Assembly (NCBI GenBank): GCA_030710605.1
Contig: CP092873.1
Span: forward strand, 62,001-126,000
DNA length: 64,000 nucleotides
Direction of reading: 5' to 3'
Source of the DNA: Cordylochernes scorpioides
Lineage: Eukaryota > Arthropoda > Arachnida > Pseudoscorpiones > Chernetidae
Shown: positions 11,065 through 23,222 of the stretch, in pieces
How the letters are laid out: each line of letters begins with the position of its first letter
Position numbering within the stretch: position 1 is the stretch's first letter
Made by a program: the position numbers and the translations under genes
Notes under the pieces: generated by a model
Database searches by the model: none
The model's input: the letters and a program-made list of their open reading frames with translations, nothing else
Told to the model about the DNA's origin: nothing

Positions 11065-12175
11065 ATGAATATTATTGAAAAAACAAGAAATGTAAGCTGG
11101 AGGGTATTCCTGGAGGAAGTTGAAAATACATCTCCTTTTGGTAATACTTACAAAACTTTTAAACAAAAAATTTCTCCTAGGTCTTTTGATTTACCAATTC
11201 TAGATGTATCTAAAGATGTGCTCGAATCAGAAATGAAAAATCTTTTATCTTCTCTATTTCCGAATGACTGTCAATCTTCTGACACAAACTATCATAAATT
11301 AATCAGAGACAAGAGATATACTTTTTCTAATGATAAAATCATTTATTTTGATAATATTCAAATCTGTTCAATAATTAAAAAACTTAAAAATGGCAAGGCT
11401 CCAGGAATAGATCATTAAGCAATCAGATGATCAAAATGGCAGTTCATCATATATCTCCTGTGTTAACAAAATTGTTCAATGCTTGTATTGGACTTAATTA
11501 TTATCCTGAGGCCTGGAGAAAGTCAGCAGTAATGATTATAAAAAAAACCTAATAAAGAAAATTATAAAGATCCGAAAGCCTACCGCCCTATAAGCTTGTC
11601 TTCTAATTTAGGTAAAATTTTTGAAAGTCTAATTCATATTTAACTTTTAAATCATATTAATAGTAATAATGTTATGCATCCTGCTCAACATGGATTTACA
11701 CAAGAAAAATCAACAATCTCTGCTTTACAAGAAATAACTAAATTAAGTCTTCTGAAAAGAGAAACAGAAAATACGGCAATAGTAACAGTGGACATCAGCG
11801 GAGCTTTCGACAACGCATGGCATCCGGCAATTCTCCAACAATTGGACAAGGCAAATTTTCCAGCGGTACTTATAAAAATAATTAATTCTTACTTTGAAGA
11901 CTGGAGTGTAGAGTTTAAATATACTAATGTAAAGTGTATAAAAAAGATAAATAAGGGATGTCCCAGGGTGGTATTATTTCTCCTATTCTTTGGAATATAT
12001 TACTTAATGATTTCAACTTATCTTTTAACGAAAGTTTTGCTAGAGTAATTGCTTTCGCGGACGATGTGACATTTGGGTATGGAGTTCAAACATCTATGAT
12101 CTTCAGTATAATATTACCAAATGTTTAATAAAAATCAAAGCCTGGTGTGAAAAGGTAAAACTTTCACTAATATCC
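11065..12175 (+). pseudogene. LINE reverse transcriptase fragment (5'-truncated, frame-broken)
   Basis: Successive plus-strand frames spell a non-LTR reverse transcriptase. A palm-preceding segment ends KKLKNGKAPGIDH at 11418. Then comes YRPISLSSNLGKIFE (about 11580), then 11674-12048 with GFTQEKST and VTVDISGAFDNAWH, whose D is the first catalytic aspartate. GCP(Q)GG...ISPILWNILLND follows and then VIAFADDVTF near 12045-12075, the catalytic F/YADD box. The block order and GAFDNAWH/FADD style resemble R1- or Jockey-related LINEs. Several frameshifts and stops are present. It is cut near 12180, where a family B gypsy element begins. The same LINE start lies at 63804-64000. Confidence 0.85.
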
Positions 12176-13450
12176 TCTAACGAGGGACCTAAAAACAGAA
12201 GGGAGCGAATATTTCTAACTAGATAGAGTTGTAGTTGTCCTGTGAGGCTTCCGATCCTAACAAATAAAGAAATCAAAATTAAAAAATCGAACCTATTAAT
12301 TCCCTACACTATTCTAATATACCTTTGTCTAACAGTATATATTGTTTCTATCCTTGGACACATTCACTAAGATTTCCCATTCATTCAATTTCATTCGCAT
12401 CTTGCACATAAACTAAAGCTAGAAACTACTATAAAAGCCAAAGCACTTCAATCGTCAATGTTAACATTTACTCTAACTATTACTAATCTCCAGGACTAAA
12501 TGTGAAATCAAATAAAATAATAAAATTAAAACAAATTGGGAACTAAAGCCCTAGGTTACTCAAAAGAAAATGCCTCTGTACAACCTCTATATATACTAAT
12601 ACTTTATACTCGATAAATGATTGTTAATAAAATGGTTAACAATTCTAAATAATCTGAAAGCTAACCTACCTAAAAAAAATGTAATTTCAAAAACTGCCCT
12701 TGCTTTGACACTAAGTGACTATTCACGACAATTCTATAAAGACACACACAAATTATAATGGCGAATAAAGGACCATTAAACGTGACACCTCATAAAAGCG
12801 GATTGAGTCACTCCCCTAGCCACCGTGGGTGAAGTCACTTTCTTCTTACTTCCTCGTGCGTCTGCCCCCTTTGCAGTAGTCCTACCTCAACACTCTATTG
12901 AAAGATGGATTTATAGGGTTTACGATTCACTACCCAACACTAACATTCTCAAGTGCTTTCCAAGGATCGACTACAGTCTGGGCCTACTTAACTTCTACCC
13001 TGGCTTAGGGTCCCTATACTTCACAACTTCACTCTGAGAGATTGACCTTTCATGTTCTCATTAGAAACCTATTTCAAAGCTACTACCTGAAGGCCAGGGA
13101 TTATAGGGTTTCTGAATTACCCAACACAAGCCATAGGATGCCTATTAGGTTTGTTGTTTTAGACATAGCCCCCCTCTAAGTTGTGATTTCCTACACCTTC
13201 CTTCACCTATTACTCCTGATAATAACTAAAATTTCAGATTTACACTAAATAGTTAATTCACAATGGTATACATTATTCTCATTGGTCTTTGAAACTCGGG
13301 TTTAAACAAGGAATAGTTTGTATAAAAAAAAAGGAATCCTAATGAAGTTCTACTTAAAAAAAAAGGTTTTTAAATGAAAAAAAAAAGGTTGAAATCTCTA
13401 AACTTCTCATTCTATCGAGCTGATTCTCCGTACACACTCCAAAATCCTAG

Positions 13451-13960
13451 TTAGTGGCGACAGTCTAAGCAGAATTTACACTGTGTGGGCCTTTTCACCC
13501 TTGTAGACCTGCGTAAAGTTAAACTGTTCACACTAACTCTGTCAACTTCCCCTCGTCTCATTACTTCTGAGTTCGCTCTGGTTGTCACCCCTTGTGGGAC
13601 CACTACATTAACGGACCTATTAGGGAGATAAGCTGGACCTGTAAGATGAATCCAATGATCTTCATCACTGGAACCTTGACTTGAATTACCATCACTAGTT
13701 TCCTCCTCCTCTGTGGGGAAAATCCTAATTGGTATATGGTATTGTTTTAACCTATCTATATGGTATTTATCCAAATTCCCAGTTTCTAGATTCTTCAGAG
13801 ATATACAGTATCACCAGCTCTTCTTAGTACCTCATATGGACCCCCATACCTTGGCTCAAATTTGTGACGCCCCTTCGTCTCATGCATTCTCTCCACTAGG
13901 ACTAAGTCCCCGTTATTGAAAGTTCTCAGCCTTTTCTCTCAGTTCTCTCTCAGTCTGCTG
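13451..13960 (-). pseudogene. Gypsy integrase C-terminus (family B)
   Basis: On the minus strand 13920-13790 encodes FNNGDLVLVERMHETKGRHK followed by FEPRYGGPYEVLRRAGDTVY, the typical GD-LV...GPY C-terminal domain of Ty3/gypsy integrases. After a frame disruption near 13800, a 107-codon frame (13774-13451) begins KYHIDRLKQYH and ends LRRSTRVKRPTQCKFC with a CxxCxxC tail. The last part matches RRSTRVKKPTECKSCPGC at 43620-43680 of copy B2, so it is a shared pol tail and not a host gene. Confidence 0.75.
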
Positions 13961-14729
13961 TCTGAAATATTCCAGATTAGTAGTGGGGATTGGAGAAGAG
14001 AATCTCATGTATTAATGGGGGCAGGGAACCGAGGGGTGAAAGATGGGTTCATGGCCCAAAAGGGAAAGGAAATGGGAGAGGTACATGTTCATCCATGTGG
14101 GTGGATAGTAATCTTAGATCAATGCTCTTTCTGGGTGTATTGAAACTAACTAGCCATGATGGTAGAGGCGCTGTTCTCACTGCCTCTACTGTACATCAGA
14201 ATGAACTATAATTATTACTAGTGTATTATTATTCCAACAGCCTATGACCTTTAAAACCTTTATACCTTCATATACACTCGACGGGGTAGTCACCTTGTTA
14301 AAAAAAAAATCTATAATGTCATAGATCAGCTAGAGGGAGAACATAACAAAATTGTGCGAATAGTCTGTTTCAACTACTGATTGTAAGCCTATTAAACTCG
14401 TTCTCTTTAGGTTGGCTCGCTCATTACTCTACAATCTACGTTCAATAGTCATATTGAGTTCACATGGATGCTAGATGTAAACTGTATCAAAATAGTGTAG
14501 TTTTCTAGTTTCCGAATTATATGACAGTTAGAAAAAAGAAACAAACATTCTGGAAATATCTCGCACTGGCTACTATTAAAAAATTAAATGGGGTACAGCT
14601 CTGATCTTACAGGATACCTCATGGCTCTCAAGTAATGAAATCGCTCATTTCTCACTAAAATATTCACACAGGGTATGGAGGTCTCCAGCGGTTCTATAGC
14701 TATTGGTCAACTAAATTAATTAATGGCAG

Positions 14730-15120
14730 GAATTGAAGTTAGTTTAAATGCTCATGTGCTGTTTTGTCATGCGTCTTTATGTCATCTGCAAAGGAAAGTG
14801 TCGCCTCAAAGGACCTAATTCTGGGACTAAATCCGCTGCACATTTCAGGAAGGAGTGGTCGTCCATACAATAGCAAGATATCATTTTGCTGCCAATGTAC
14901 AATGTTGAGCATTTTCCATGTCGTCATTTTTGTCGATCCCCAATCTTCTAGGGTGTTTCTTTAAGCATTTCTTGATGTCATTTAGTGCTTCATGCGATCC
15001 CGCCCGGCATTCAATAAGTAGTATTTGATCGTACCACCTCCAGGAGACCATCCCATTGCGGCCGAATCATTTCCACCCAACTTATAACGCCGTCCATATC
15101 GCGTAATTGAAATTAGTGTA
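14730..15120 (-). pseudogene. Gag-like region of family B
   Basis: The minus-strand frame includes GVISWVEMIRPQWDGLLEVV (about 15090-15030) and later KMTTWKMLNIVHWQQNDILL (about 14930). DNA of the first part aligns to 41080-41200 in copy B2. It lies upstream of the integrase fragment, where gag should be. No zinc knuckle or other diagnostic motif is visible, so the gag label is inferred from position. Confidence 0.4.
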
Positions 15121-15609
15121 AAACTCAAAGAATAAGACCTTAATCTCTTAATTCTTTACTAATTTCAGTTGGCTCAACATAAATCTTCTCAATTATTAAT
15201 TTAGTACAGTGGCGTGACATGTCACACTTCTTCTAGTTCTTTCGCAAGCTCGATTAATCCCAGTGAAAGCCAGTTCAGGCGTCAATCCCGTGCTAACCCG
15301 TCATGCATGACTTCAAATTTGGAAATTATTAGACCTGAATATTTGCAGTGGCATCTGCTTCCACTGAAATATTTAAGACACAAGGCTGCCTTTATCTTGT
15401 TTAAATCACTGTCTTTACTCCCATATGCCTGTGTAAACTTTAACCATGACCTTATCAATTCTCAAAATTCTGCCTATCGAATATCCTGAGAATCAATGTT
15501 CTTCTTGTCTACGGCGGATTAACACAATAATTGTTCCCTAGAGTTATCTGCGTCGAGTGGTCAGTCTGTACTACTAATTCTCCACTCTAACTCCAGGATT
15601 CCTTTATCT

Positions 15610-16430
15610 ACTCAGGCTGTTCAAAAATTTTCAAGACAGTTGTTCAAATCCCCAATGATAATCTGCTAAATTTCGATAATTATTGAAATTCTCATTAAAC
15701 AGACTAACTACACCTTCCTGACACAGAAGTGTCCAGCATCAAGATATGGCGTACTGCCCATTTCTTCATTTGATGACTGTGTCAAATTACAGCTGAAGAA
15801 ACATACTAAGCATATAACTGGTTTAAATTTCATGTAATCTCATCATGCCTTCTGCTGGCAAATATTTACTGTAAAATTCAATACTATCAAGATGGTTTTA
15901 TTTGTCTTCATCCAAAAAAAAATGTTTCAGAAATAGAATCTTGGAAATCTCTACTAAAGACAAAAATTATACATTTGTCAATTCAGGATAACCTTCCCTT
16001 GTCAGAGTGTATACAGGATATTTAAGATCATATGCAGTTGGAGGCATCATGAAAAAAAAAAAGTCGGTTGCCTGACGCGTCTTTTTATGGTGATCAAACT
16101 TCTCTCTTCACGGGTACGCTAACTGGATCTTCAATTCTATTTTCACCTTAAGGCTCATATATCTGGATGCACAGGCTAGTATGATTTGATAGAAAGCGCT
16201 ATTAAAATGAAGTTAAGATATTTGTATCCAGCAATAATTATCAGAACTCACCTGCTGTGAGAAAATTATATCAGAGCTATGATGAAAAAAAAATGCTAAG
16301 TCATTTCAGTAGACTACTGTAACGCACTGATTACCGTTCTAATTTTTGAACCATGGCAATCCAGCCTCATTTCCCCATACTGTATAAAATAATTTAAGAA
16401 AATAAATTTAAAATAATATAAAATTGTAAT
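15610..16430. other. Unassigned AT-rich sequence
   Basis: Several long A runs and no frame or repeat partner recognised. It probably includes the degraded left end of family B1. Confidence 0.4.
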
Positions 16431-17065
16431 CAATGGTGCTCGCAACAGAATTAAAAAATGATTGGGACACATAACATTTTAAGAAATGTCCAGAAAGCAG
16501 GATACCCAACCACCTTTATATTAAAACACTTCCACAAAAGGTATAACAATCAATAACCCGATAAACAGAACCACAAATATCTATAGGGCGATATGTTACA
16601 TTCCATACTCACAAACATTTATAGCAATAGCCAACCACTTAAGAAACTTCGGCATCTAAACATATTACAGTAATTCCCCTAACATAGGCTCCACCATTAA
16701 AATCCACTATCTAAATAATCCTAATATCATAAAACTCACTAACCAAACAGACATAAAAGGCAATATATTCCATAGGGTGCAACAACTGCTAAGCCAAGTA
16801 CGTGGTGGAGACAGGAAGGAGAGACATCAATAGAATATATGAACATAGACGCAACGTTATTAATCAAGACAATAGATCTCTAATTCTTCCTACACTGCAA
16901 AGAAACAGGTCACACTTTCGCATTAGGAGAACCTAGGATACATTACAATAACATAAACAGCAAATATCAAGGCTTATAATTGATTCTCTATTATTCAGAA
17001 AACACAATAGCATTAATAGAAAATAGATTTGCCCGAAACATATAACACAATATATCCTAGTACCA
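16430..17065 (+). pseudogene. Penelope-like element remnant with GIY-YIG endonuclease
   Basis: Frame-hopping translation gives ILRNVQKAGYPTTFILKHFH (about 16480-16540), then IANHLRNFGI, then CNNC...KYVVETGR...RIYEHRRNVINQDNRS (about 16785-16880) and HCKETGHTFALGEPRIHYNN (about 16895-16955). The order (linker, CxxC, Y-V-x-E-T-x-R, I-x-E-H, then H-C-x-E-T-G-H-x-F) is that of the GIY-YIG nuclease at the C-terminus of Penelope-like retroelements. Many stops and frameshifts show it is dead. The RT domain upstream is not visible. Confidence 0.65.
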
Positions 17066-18040
17066 GCTAATAATATCAACAATAATATAAATAACTTATA
17101 TGTAATAGCCAATAACTATTATAAAACTACTTAAATAATAGAATTTCTAACCTATAAGATAATTCATAGAATATAGCAAACAATAGTAGAATATGTGTAA
17201 ATACCTTAACCAAAAAAAATTGTCTTAAGAAAACAAATAATATGCAAAACTTCCTAATGTATAATATATATAGTACATAGAATCATAATAGTTTTAGCAT
17301 CAGGCGACGTTATATTTTCTTGATATATTGTATATGTTTCTCCTGTAGGAGGGCGGACAAGCTCGAAAGCTTGAGAAGACCAGAATAAAAGATACTCATC
17401 CCCATAAACGTTTTACTTTGATATCAGAAATCAATGAAAATATTAAGGTTTTGCCACAAACAATGTGAATCGTAAAAGACAGCGGCGAGAGATGCGGTAT
17501 ACACCGACTCAACATAACTTTCATTGCCTGATAAAATGCCAGTGAAACGGAAAGCATAAATTAAAATTCACGATTTATAATAGACTGTTAATCTCAGGAT
17601 GCGTGGACTACTTCACCAATACTTAAAAATAGTATGGCTTTTCATTAGGTATATATTTCTAAAGTATAGGGGATGAAACATATACTAAATTCGAGCCCCG
17701 CGGCGGGCGACATTGTTGCGTTCCCGGTTTGGATAGATGAAAAGGGAGGATACACGATGTGACTTATTAAAGTTTCCTTACTTAAGTATATATATATATA
17801 TGGCAATTTAGGCCAACAACCCCATGTATATAACCCGCAGCAAGACCTTAATGTTGTATAATAGAAGCACAGCTGTCAATGATACACTATCGACATATGT
17901 CTTTACATCATCACATGTAATGCAATTTGTGCAAACAGGATAAATAAAGAAAAAAAACGGGGGAAACTCTGTAATTGATTAAGAGTTTGAGTTAAAGCAG
18001 GGATCGAGCATATAATATTGTCAGGACAAAGGTCTAAAGA
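17065..18040. other. Gene-free AT-rich stretch
   Basis: Contains a small hairpin (gctcgaaagcttgag, 17365-17380) typical of retroelement 3' ends and one arm of the 7227 foldback at 17397-17433. No gene seen. Confidence 0.45.
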
Positions 18041-18119
18041 TGGAAACAACCACGACACTAGTATACAATTTCATCAGACAACCCATGAAATCGTTATTAA
18101 ATTGGGCAATCTATAAAAG

Positions 18120-18240
18120 ACTCCTTCTGGAGGTTTAGCAACCCACTGAAGACGCTGGGAGCTATTTCATAGAGGAAAATTATAGCAACAGATCTCTATA
18201 ATTTCTACAGATCAACTGTAAATAGATTCATATTAAGGCA
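18120..18240 (+). repeat. LINE 3' fragment, related to 32125-32235
   Basis: The block from 'ggaggtttagcaacccactg' to 'gtaaatagattcata' matches 32130-32230 with small differences. At 32 kb the same block directly follows a CxxC...HxxxxC LINE C-terminus, so this is a piece of the same LINE family. Confidence 0.55.
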
Positions 18241-18244
18241 TTTT

Positions 18245-19555
18245 TATAGCCCAAATAACAAAAACAATAGTCAAACATACAAATCTGTTTGCATCATGCC
18301 GTACCCTCCTAACAGCGTAAAAATAGCCCGAGGAATCAGAAAATATGGTATAATGGTAAATATGATGGAATAACGCACTGAAACACATAAAAGTACAAAC
18401 ATTACTGAAAACCTGACAGATAATTACCCTCAGAGTAGCCCTAATAAAGTCGTAATTTTGCAACTGTTGCTGTGTCAATATATCACAGCAAAGATATAGT
18501 ACACAACTCTATTTCAACAGAGTCGGTTGTTCTATAATTTGTACACTTTGTGAAATTAAGGTGTGGGGGGTAGTACCATAAAGCAAAAGGAATGAAATAT
18601 GTATGAGAGAAAACAAGAAAATTTCTCTAGATATTTATTTAAATAAATTAAAATTTGGGAACATGTCTATACTGACGAGATATGCTATTTACATAGTAAA
18701 AATTTAGATAGAGGTGACCTGAAGTTACTTTATAGCCCTTTAGGGCCCATGCGAAATCTAGGTTGGTTACTACAAAAAAAGGGGGGGGCGCTAAGTCATA
18801 AGACAAATGGCTTACCTTTTCTCGAAAGTGCGGCAAAGGTGGTCCCGTCTGAAAACTGTCCTCTCACTGAGCGACTCAGATCGAACTGCCTTTTGGCCAA
18901 GAACCCTCTTTTTTCATGTCTCTCTCCATTTTCATTCGCTGAAAGAAACACCAATCAAAATGGCCAACGGCTCCAGTATACGATTTCATAGACGCCCCAG
19001 GCCTCTCCCATCAAAATAGTAACATATAGGATTACCAAAACAAAAAAATCTAAGAGAGAAACAGCCACGGCGAAGTAGTAAAATTTCAGACCTCAGCAGG
19101 CCCCCCCCTCCACATGGATTGAAATACTATCCTCCCTTTTCTCGGGACGGTATATTAATATCGCCCCCCCTCCGCTTAGCTAAAAATCGACACAGGCCCC
19201 TTTTTCACTGAACTGTAATAATACGCTTTCCTTCTCGGGGGATATTTTATAAGGTCAGTCTTTTAGAGATCTTCCTTCTCCATTTTTTTTTCTGGTCACC
19301 TTTACCTAAATTTTTTGGTGAGGGGAAATATAAAGTACATATGGAACAACAGCTTCCAGCGCGGATGTCTTCTGGATGTCACTGGAGTCTTCTCACCAGG
19401 CATCAGCTTTCGGCATGGAAGTCTGGTGTCATCAATTGTCTAGGTTTCTGGGCAAAAAGTGGTCTGTAAGTCTATGTGGGAGGGAAGCCATGTATCCATT
19501 TGATTTGATTATACATACGCCTTCTGTTGGGGTATGGTTTCAAAAACGTGTCCCA
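18245..19555. other. Gene-free stretch with G and C homopolymer runs
   Basis: Contains a 9-base G run near 18780 and C runs near 19105 and 19165. Short overlapping frames on both strands show no domain. No repeat partner recognised. Confidence 0.4.
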
Positions 19556-19559
19556 ACAA

Positions 19560-19614
19560 GTAGAGGAAGCGTTTCCAATTGTCTGTGGCCTTCAGGAGTT
19601 GAATGTCCTATTCT
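19560..19614. repeat. 55-bp block shared with 10988-11042
   Basis: Exact partner of 10988-11042; similarity ends at 'cctattct' on the right. Confidence 0.75.
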
Positions 19615-19624
19615 TTGTCGCTCT

Positions 19625-20210
19625 AATTAGTAAATTGTCCTATTAAACTATCTTTGCAGTGGTACTAGGTGTTGAGGCAAAGACAATTTAGGGACTTTGA
19701 TATTTACAATTCTTTTAAGGTTGTTAGGTTAGCTTACAGTTGAGACTGATATCAGTCATTGAATATAAATAGTTAGTTAAGAGATTGTACGAGGCATAGG
19801 TTAATTATATCAAGGGCATTAGTTCCCAAGTTTTGTTTTAGAGTTTGATTTCTCGATTGTCCTGCAAGTTTTATGTTATAGATAGGATTCTATGATGATG
19901 ATTAGAGTGCTTTGGCGTCTATAGCAATTTTTAAATTTAGTCTGTATGCACACCGCAAATGATAGGTGGGAGGGCGTATGAAAGGATTGGTGTAATGAAT
20001 GTGTAAAAAGTTAAAAAACTATTATTTTGTTAGACCAAACTACGTATTTAGAATAGTTTTAGGGAATTTTAATAGGATCGATTTTTATTTTCGATATCAA
20101 ATTTGTTAGGGTTATAAGCCTCTCAGGACAATGCAATTCTCAAATTAGAAAATAGTCGCTCCTTTAGTTAGTCTTCCTTCGGGAATATGAGTTGTTGTTA
20201 TTTTTTTTAG
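19625..20210 (+). mobile_element. Family B 3' region / LTR, copy B3
   Basis: Aligns in the same orientation with about 44440-45060 of copy B2. Shared landmarks include tgggagggcgtatgaaagga, ttgttagaccaaa, 'tttgttagggtt...agcctc' and 'tcgctcc...ttagt'. There is no coding part on this copy, so it may be a solo LTR or a truncated 3' end. Confidence 0.65.
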
Positions 20211-20214
20211 CCTT

Positions 20215-21125
20215 TGATATGTGTGAGACTGGTGGGCTTAGGGGTTTTCACTGGCGCACCAGATGGCTACATACAATTCAATTAAATCAATGTAGGGTTT
20301 GATAACTGGGTGGTATCTGGTTTCAAACCCCAGTAGGGGAAGTATGCGCTATGGGTATGCTTCCTTCCATACAAAAAACGTTAGTGGCAAAAGGCTGAGT
20401 TAGGGTGGGTTTTGCAAGTCGGGGACTTAATTGGTTCTACGCACTGACCCATTTGTTGGGTCGGATACCATTAAGAGGGACGCGCGAGGTTTCGTAGTGT
20501 CTTCAGACGACTGACACGAGGACTCGTTAGGCCAGTTAATCACGTCACAGGCTTTGTGCTGGACGTGAGGTCTTTGGCATTTCGGGCTTTGTGCTGAATG
20601 TCGTATTTACTCATACACTGGCTATGAACCATGATGAGTTGGATGATGTGTTCATCCTGGAGAACCAACCCAGCCCAGTCAGCCTTTATAAAGGACTTTC
20701 TACCAGACGTACTATGGTAGTACATTGATAAAATACTATTTTATTTTATTAGGTATTAAGCAAGTTTAGAGCTTGATCATGTTAGTTTAAATTAGTTAGT
20801 AGCAAACCCATATAGAATTGGACATGTTTCAACGAAAAAGGCATGGAACTGATAGAGATAAATTTTGACTGACAGGCACCGGGTCAAGTCGGATGTGAAG
20901 TCACCAGTTTTTGAATTTATTATTGGCTCTTTTAATTTTTTTTCACCCCAGTTTGAATTCATTATAGTTCAGGTTTGAATTCATTATTGGCTCTCTTATT
21001 TATTCAATTTTAGTTTGAATTCATTATAGTTCAGATTATTATTCATTATTGGCTCTTTTTATTATTATTTTTTAGTCACTAAGCATTATTTTTAAACTAG
21101 TAGGTATGCACCTTCCCACAAATGT
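20215..21125. other. Unclassified stretch, possibly repeat-derived
   Basis: 20225-20735 is less AT-rich than its neighbours. It contains ggtttcaaacccc (near 20325), which looks like a tRNA B box, and tggcgcaccagatgg (near 20252), a poor A-box match, so a tRNA-derived SINE is possible but weak. 20930-21065 repeats 'tttgaattcattat(t/a)(g/g)gctctttt' about three times. No gene seen. Confidence 0.3.
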
Positions 21126-22656
21126 GCCAAATATTACAACAACAACAATAGCCTTTATTGGGCACACGTGCCAAACAGGATTCTCCCTGTAGAACAGAAT
21201 AAATAAATAACAAATTAGCATCGTAGTTATATACAAATATTGGGTATTGACCTCGACCAATTATCGAGTTGGATCCGGTGTCAGTGCTAAATATTTTGAT
21301 TGAGCTGATTTCCAGTATTTATAAAAAGCGAATGCAAAGGGTCTGGATTTTACGACTTTTGCCATTAAAACATAAGGCGAATTGCTATTATAGCCGGTCT
21401 CTTGACGAAGAATTTCTCTTTCTTCTTCCATTGCAGTACAGTAGAACATGTAGTGTGGAAAATCGAGACTAAATTCACCGTTGCATAAGGTGCATTTTAT
21501 GGTCTTAGTTTTCAATAGTGAAACATGATTAATTCTCTGTACTACAAAAAGGCTTCTTACTTGTACAATGATTCTCTTTAAGGTTAGGGGGATATTGTTG
21601 TTCAGATAGCATTCCATTACAGGTGATGAATGAAAGTATAGTGAGAGTAGAGTATTGATTTTCTTATTCTTACATAATCCAGCTGCAAGGACTGATCGGT
21701 TGCCGTTCTAATAATTAGGGGGATGTATCTTTGTAGAATATTGAAGTTTGTACATCCAACAAGCCATGAGAAGCCGGTGTTATTAAGTAGCTCTGTTATA
21801 CTTTTTACCAGTCCGATATTCTGTTTTGAAGAAATTGAAATGTCCCACAAATGTGCCAGACAAATTGAAGGTCGCCTGCTTCCGTCCATTTTCAGAATTC
21901 TAGTCCAGAATTTTAAAGTTAGTTTTTTCACTGTGATATCAAGAGAGTTTCTTCCTGTTTCGGCCCTCAAAATATAGCCCTGAGTATAGCTTGGAAGGCA
22001 CAGAAAACGTCTGAGAAAGGTATCCTGGATTCTATCTAAGATTAAGACTTGATCATGTGCCCAGATTGGAGCCGCATAGAGTAGGACTGTCAAGATCATA
22101 GAATCCAACAATCTCATACTTGCATGGAAGGATTTGAGCTTGGACTTCAAAATAATCTCCCCCAGCACCCATCGCGGCCATGGTCCTGCCTCTATAATTT
22201 AAGGCAACTTGAGTGAAAGAAATCGAAGGGGTTAGCGAGTAGCCCAGGTACGTATATTTTGATGTAACACTTAAAGGACTTTGACCCCAATACCATCTTT
22301 CTAAACGTGCCACCTTTCCTCCATTACGGAAAACCATTATTCTTGACTTGTTTTCGTTCAGAGTTAGTAAGTTAGTTTCTAGATAGGTTTTCAGTATATT
22401 GTTTTTTAATTGAAGGTTTATTTTAGAATCACCGATCAAAACCATATCGTCGGCATATAGGAGGAGGTGTATGTTTCCGAAATTGGGTAAGTATATTCCT
22501 GACAACCCCGAGTCATCGAATATTTTAATCAAATCATTAATAAAGAGTAGGAATAGGCATGGGGATAGTGGGTCACGTTGGAGCACCCCCGAACAAATTT
22601 TAATGAATTCAGTGATAGAATTGTTCCAACGAACCGCAGCGGTCATTTCTTCATAA
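21126..22656 (-). pseudogene. LINE reverse transcriptase and 3' end (5'-truncated)
   Basis: The minus strand carries 22646-22053 with GVLQRDPLSPCLFLLFINDL and LLLYADDMVLIG, the catalytic YADD box, and then NLLTLNENKSRIMVF. A frame overlap leads to 22168-21617 (thumb and C-terminal part, SMILTVLLYAAPIWAHDQ, LRAETGRNSLDI) and then 21617-21261 ending in a zinc-knuckle-like CTLC...HYMFYC motif. The 3' end is AATAAAGGCTATTG followed by (TTG)n at about 21131-21160, a common LINE tail. The three frames need two frameshifts. The 5' end is cut near 22656, as expected for incomplete reverse transcription. Confidence 0.88.
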
Positions 22657-22659
22657 TAA

Positions 22660-23050
22660 CATTTAATTAAGTTGCAAATCTTACATATAAATAGATGTAT
22701 ATATATATTTATAACCCTTGTGTTCCAGGCACCCTAAGACACCGGATATATTTATCACAATTGGGTGTATTAATCAATAACCATAAGAAACCTCTTTATA
22801 ATTTGTTTATTCCTATTGTTACTATCCGTGTCACAGTGTGAAATTAAAAAGCCAGTCTTGCATTCAATTGGCGAATAAAGAGAATGTATGGCGCCCTTTG
22901 TTTTGATATATATATTTTTTTTAGACAGTGCTATTTTTTCCTCTAATCCAGAGTATTCCCCGACCTCCCTTTTTGACCCCAGAGATTTTGTCCTGCTCCC
23001 TCACAAGCCCAAATCCCGTGGTCTTGGCGGGGAAGGACTGTAGAGGCCAC
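22660..23050. other. No gene recognised
   Basis: AT-rich on the left. 22940-23045 is more GC-rich and encodes FVLLPHKPKSRGL on the plus strand just before a family A fragment, so it may be part of the same retroelement. Confidence 0.4.
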
Positions 23051-23222
23051 TCTTGGGGCCTCCACAAAGTTCACCCACAGTACCTAATAGAAAGCTGATG
23101 GACAATGATGAAGCTGCCTCGACAAGAAAGAAGAGGACTTCGAGCATTCTTCATTGTCAAACCAGCCCATCTCTTCACCTCCTTTTATTCCTAATTTTGT
23201 ATATAACTCATAATTTTATAAT
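23050..23222 (+). repeat. LTR family A internal 3' end, copy A3
   Basis: The block from 'gttcacccacagta' through 'gacaagaaagaagaggactt' to 'ccagcccatctcttcacct' matches 35408-35545, where it directly precedes the putative LTR of family A. The frame EAASTRKKRTSSIL is shared. No LTR follows here; AT-rich sequence follows instead. Confidence 0.65.

Larger units (their letters stand above)
1..11261. repeat. Large direct duplication, copy 1
   Basis: This tract is almost base-for-base the same as 52692-64000, with scattered small indels and substitutions. It begins at the first base of the window and its partner runs to the last base, so neither full extent is known. The alignment offset drifts from 52691 to 52739, so indels sum to about 48 bp over 11.3 kb. 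It contains part of a gypsy-like element, a complete BEL/Pao element with its target-site duplication, long gene-free sequence and the start of a LINE. Open frames are more damaged here than in the other copy. It could be a segmental duplication or two haplotypes placed side by side by an assembler. Confidence 0.95.
12186..15610 (-). mobile_element. Ty3/gypsy-like LTR element family B, copy B1 (degenerate)
   Basis: Reverse-complement similarity to 40590-45060 is seen in at least three separated blocks: 15230-15610 with about 40595-40975, 15000-15110 with 41070-41200, and 12186-12480 with 44740-45030. Gene order on the minus strand is a gag-like region (15610-14730), an integrase C-terminus (13960-13451) and a 3' region to 12186. 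Most of pol is gone. The insertion appears to interrupt the LINE that ends near 12180. Confidence 0.7.

Noticed and set aside
20252-20335. Possible tRNA-derived SINE from A-box and B-box-like motifs
   Set aside because: The A box is poor, spacing is long and no second copy or tail was seen.
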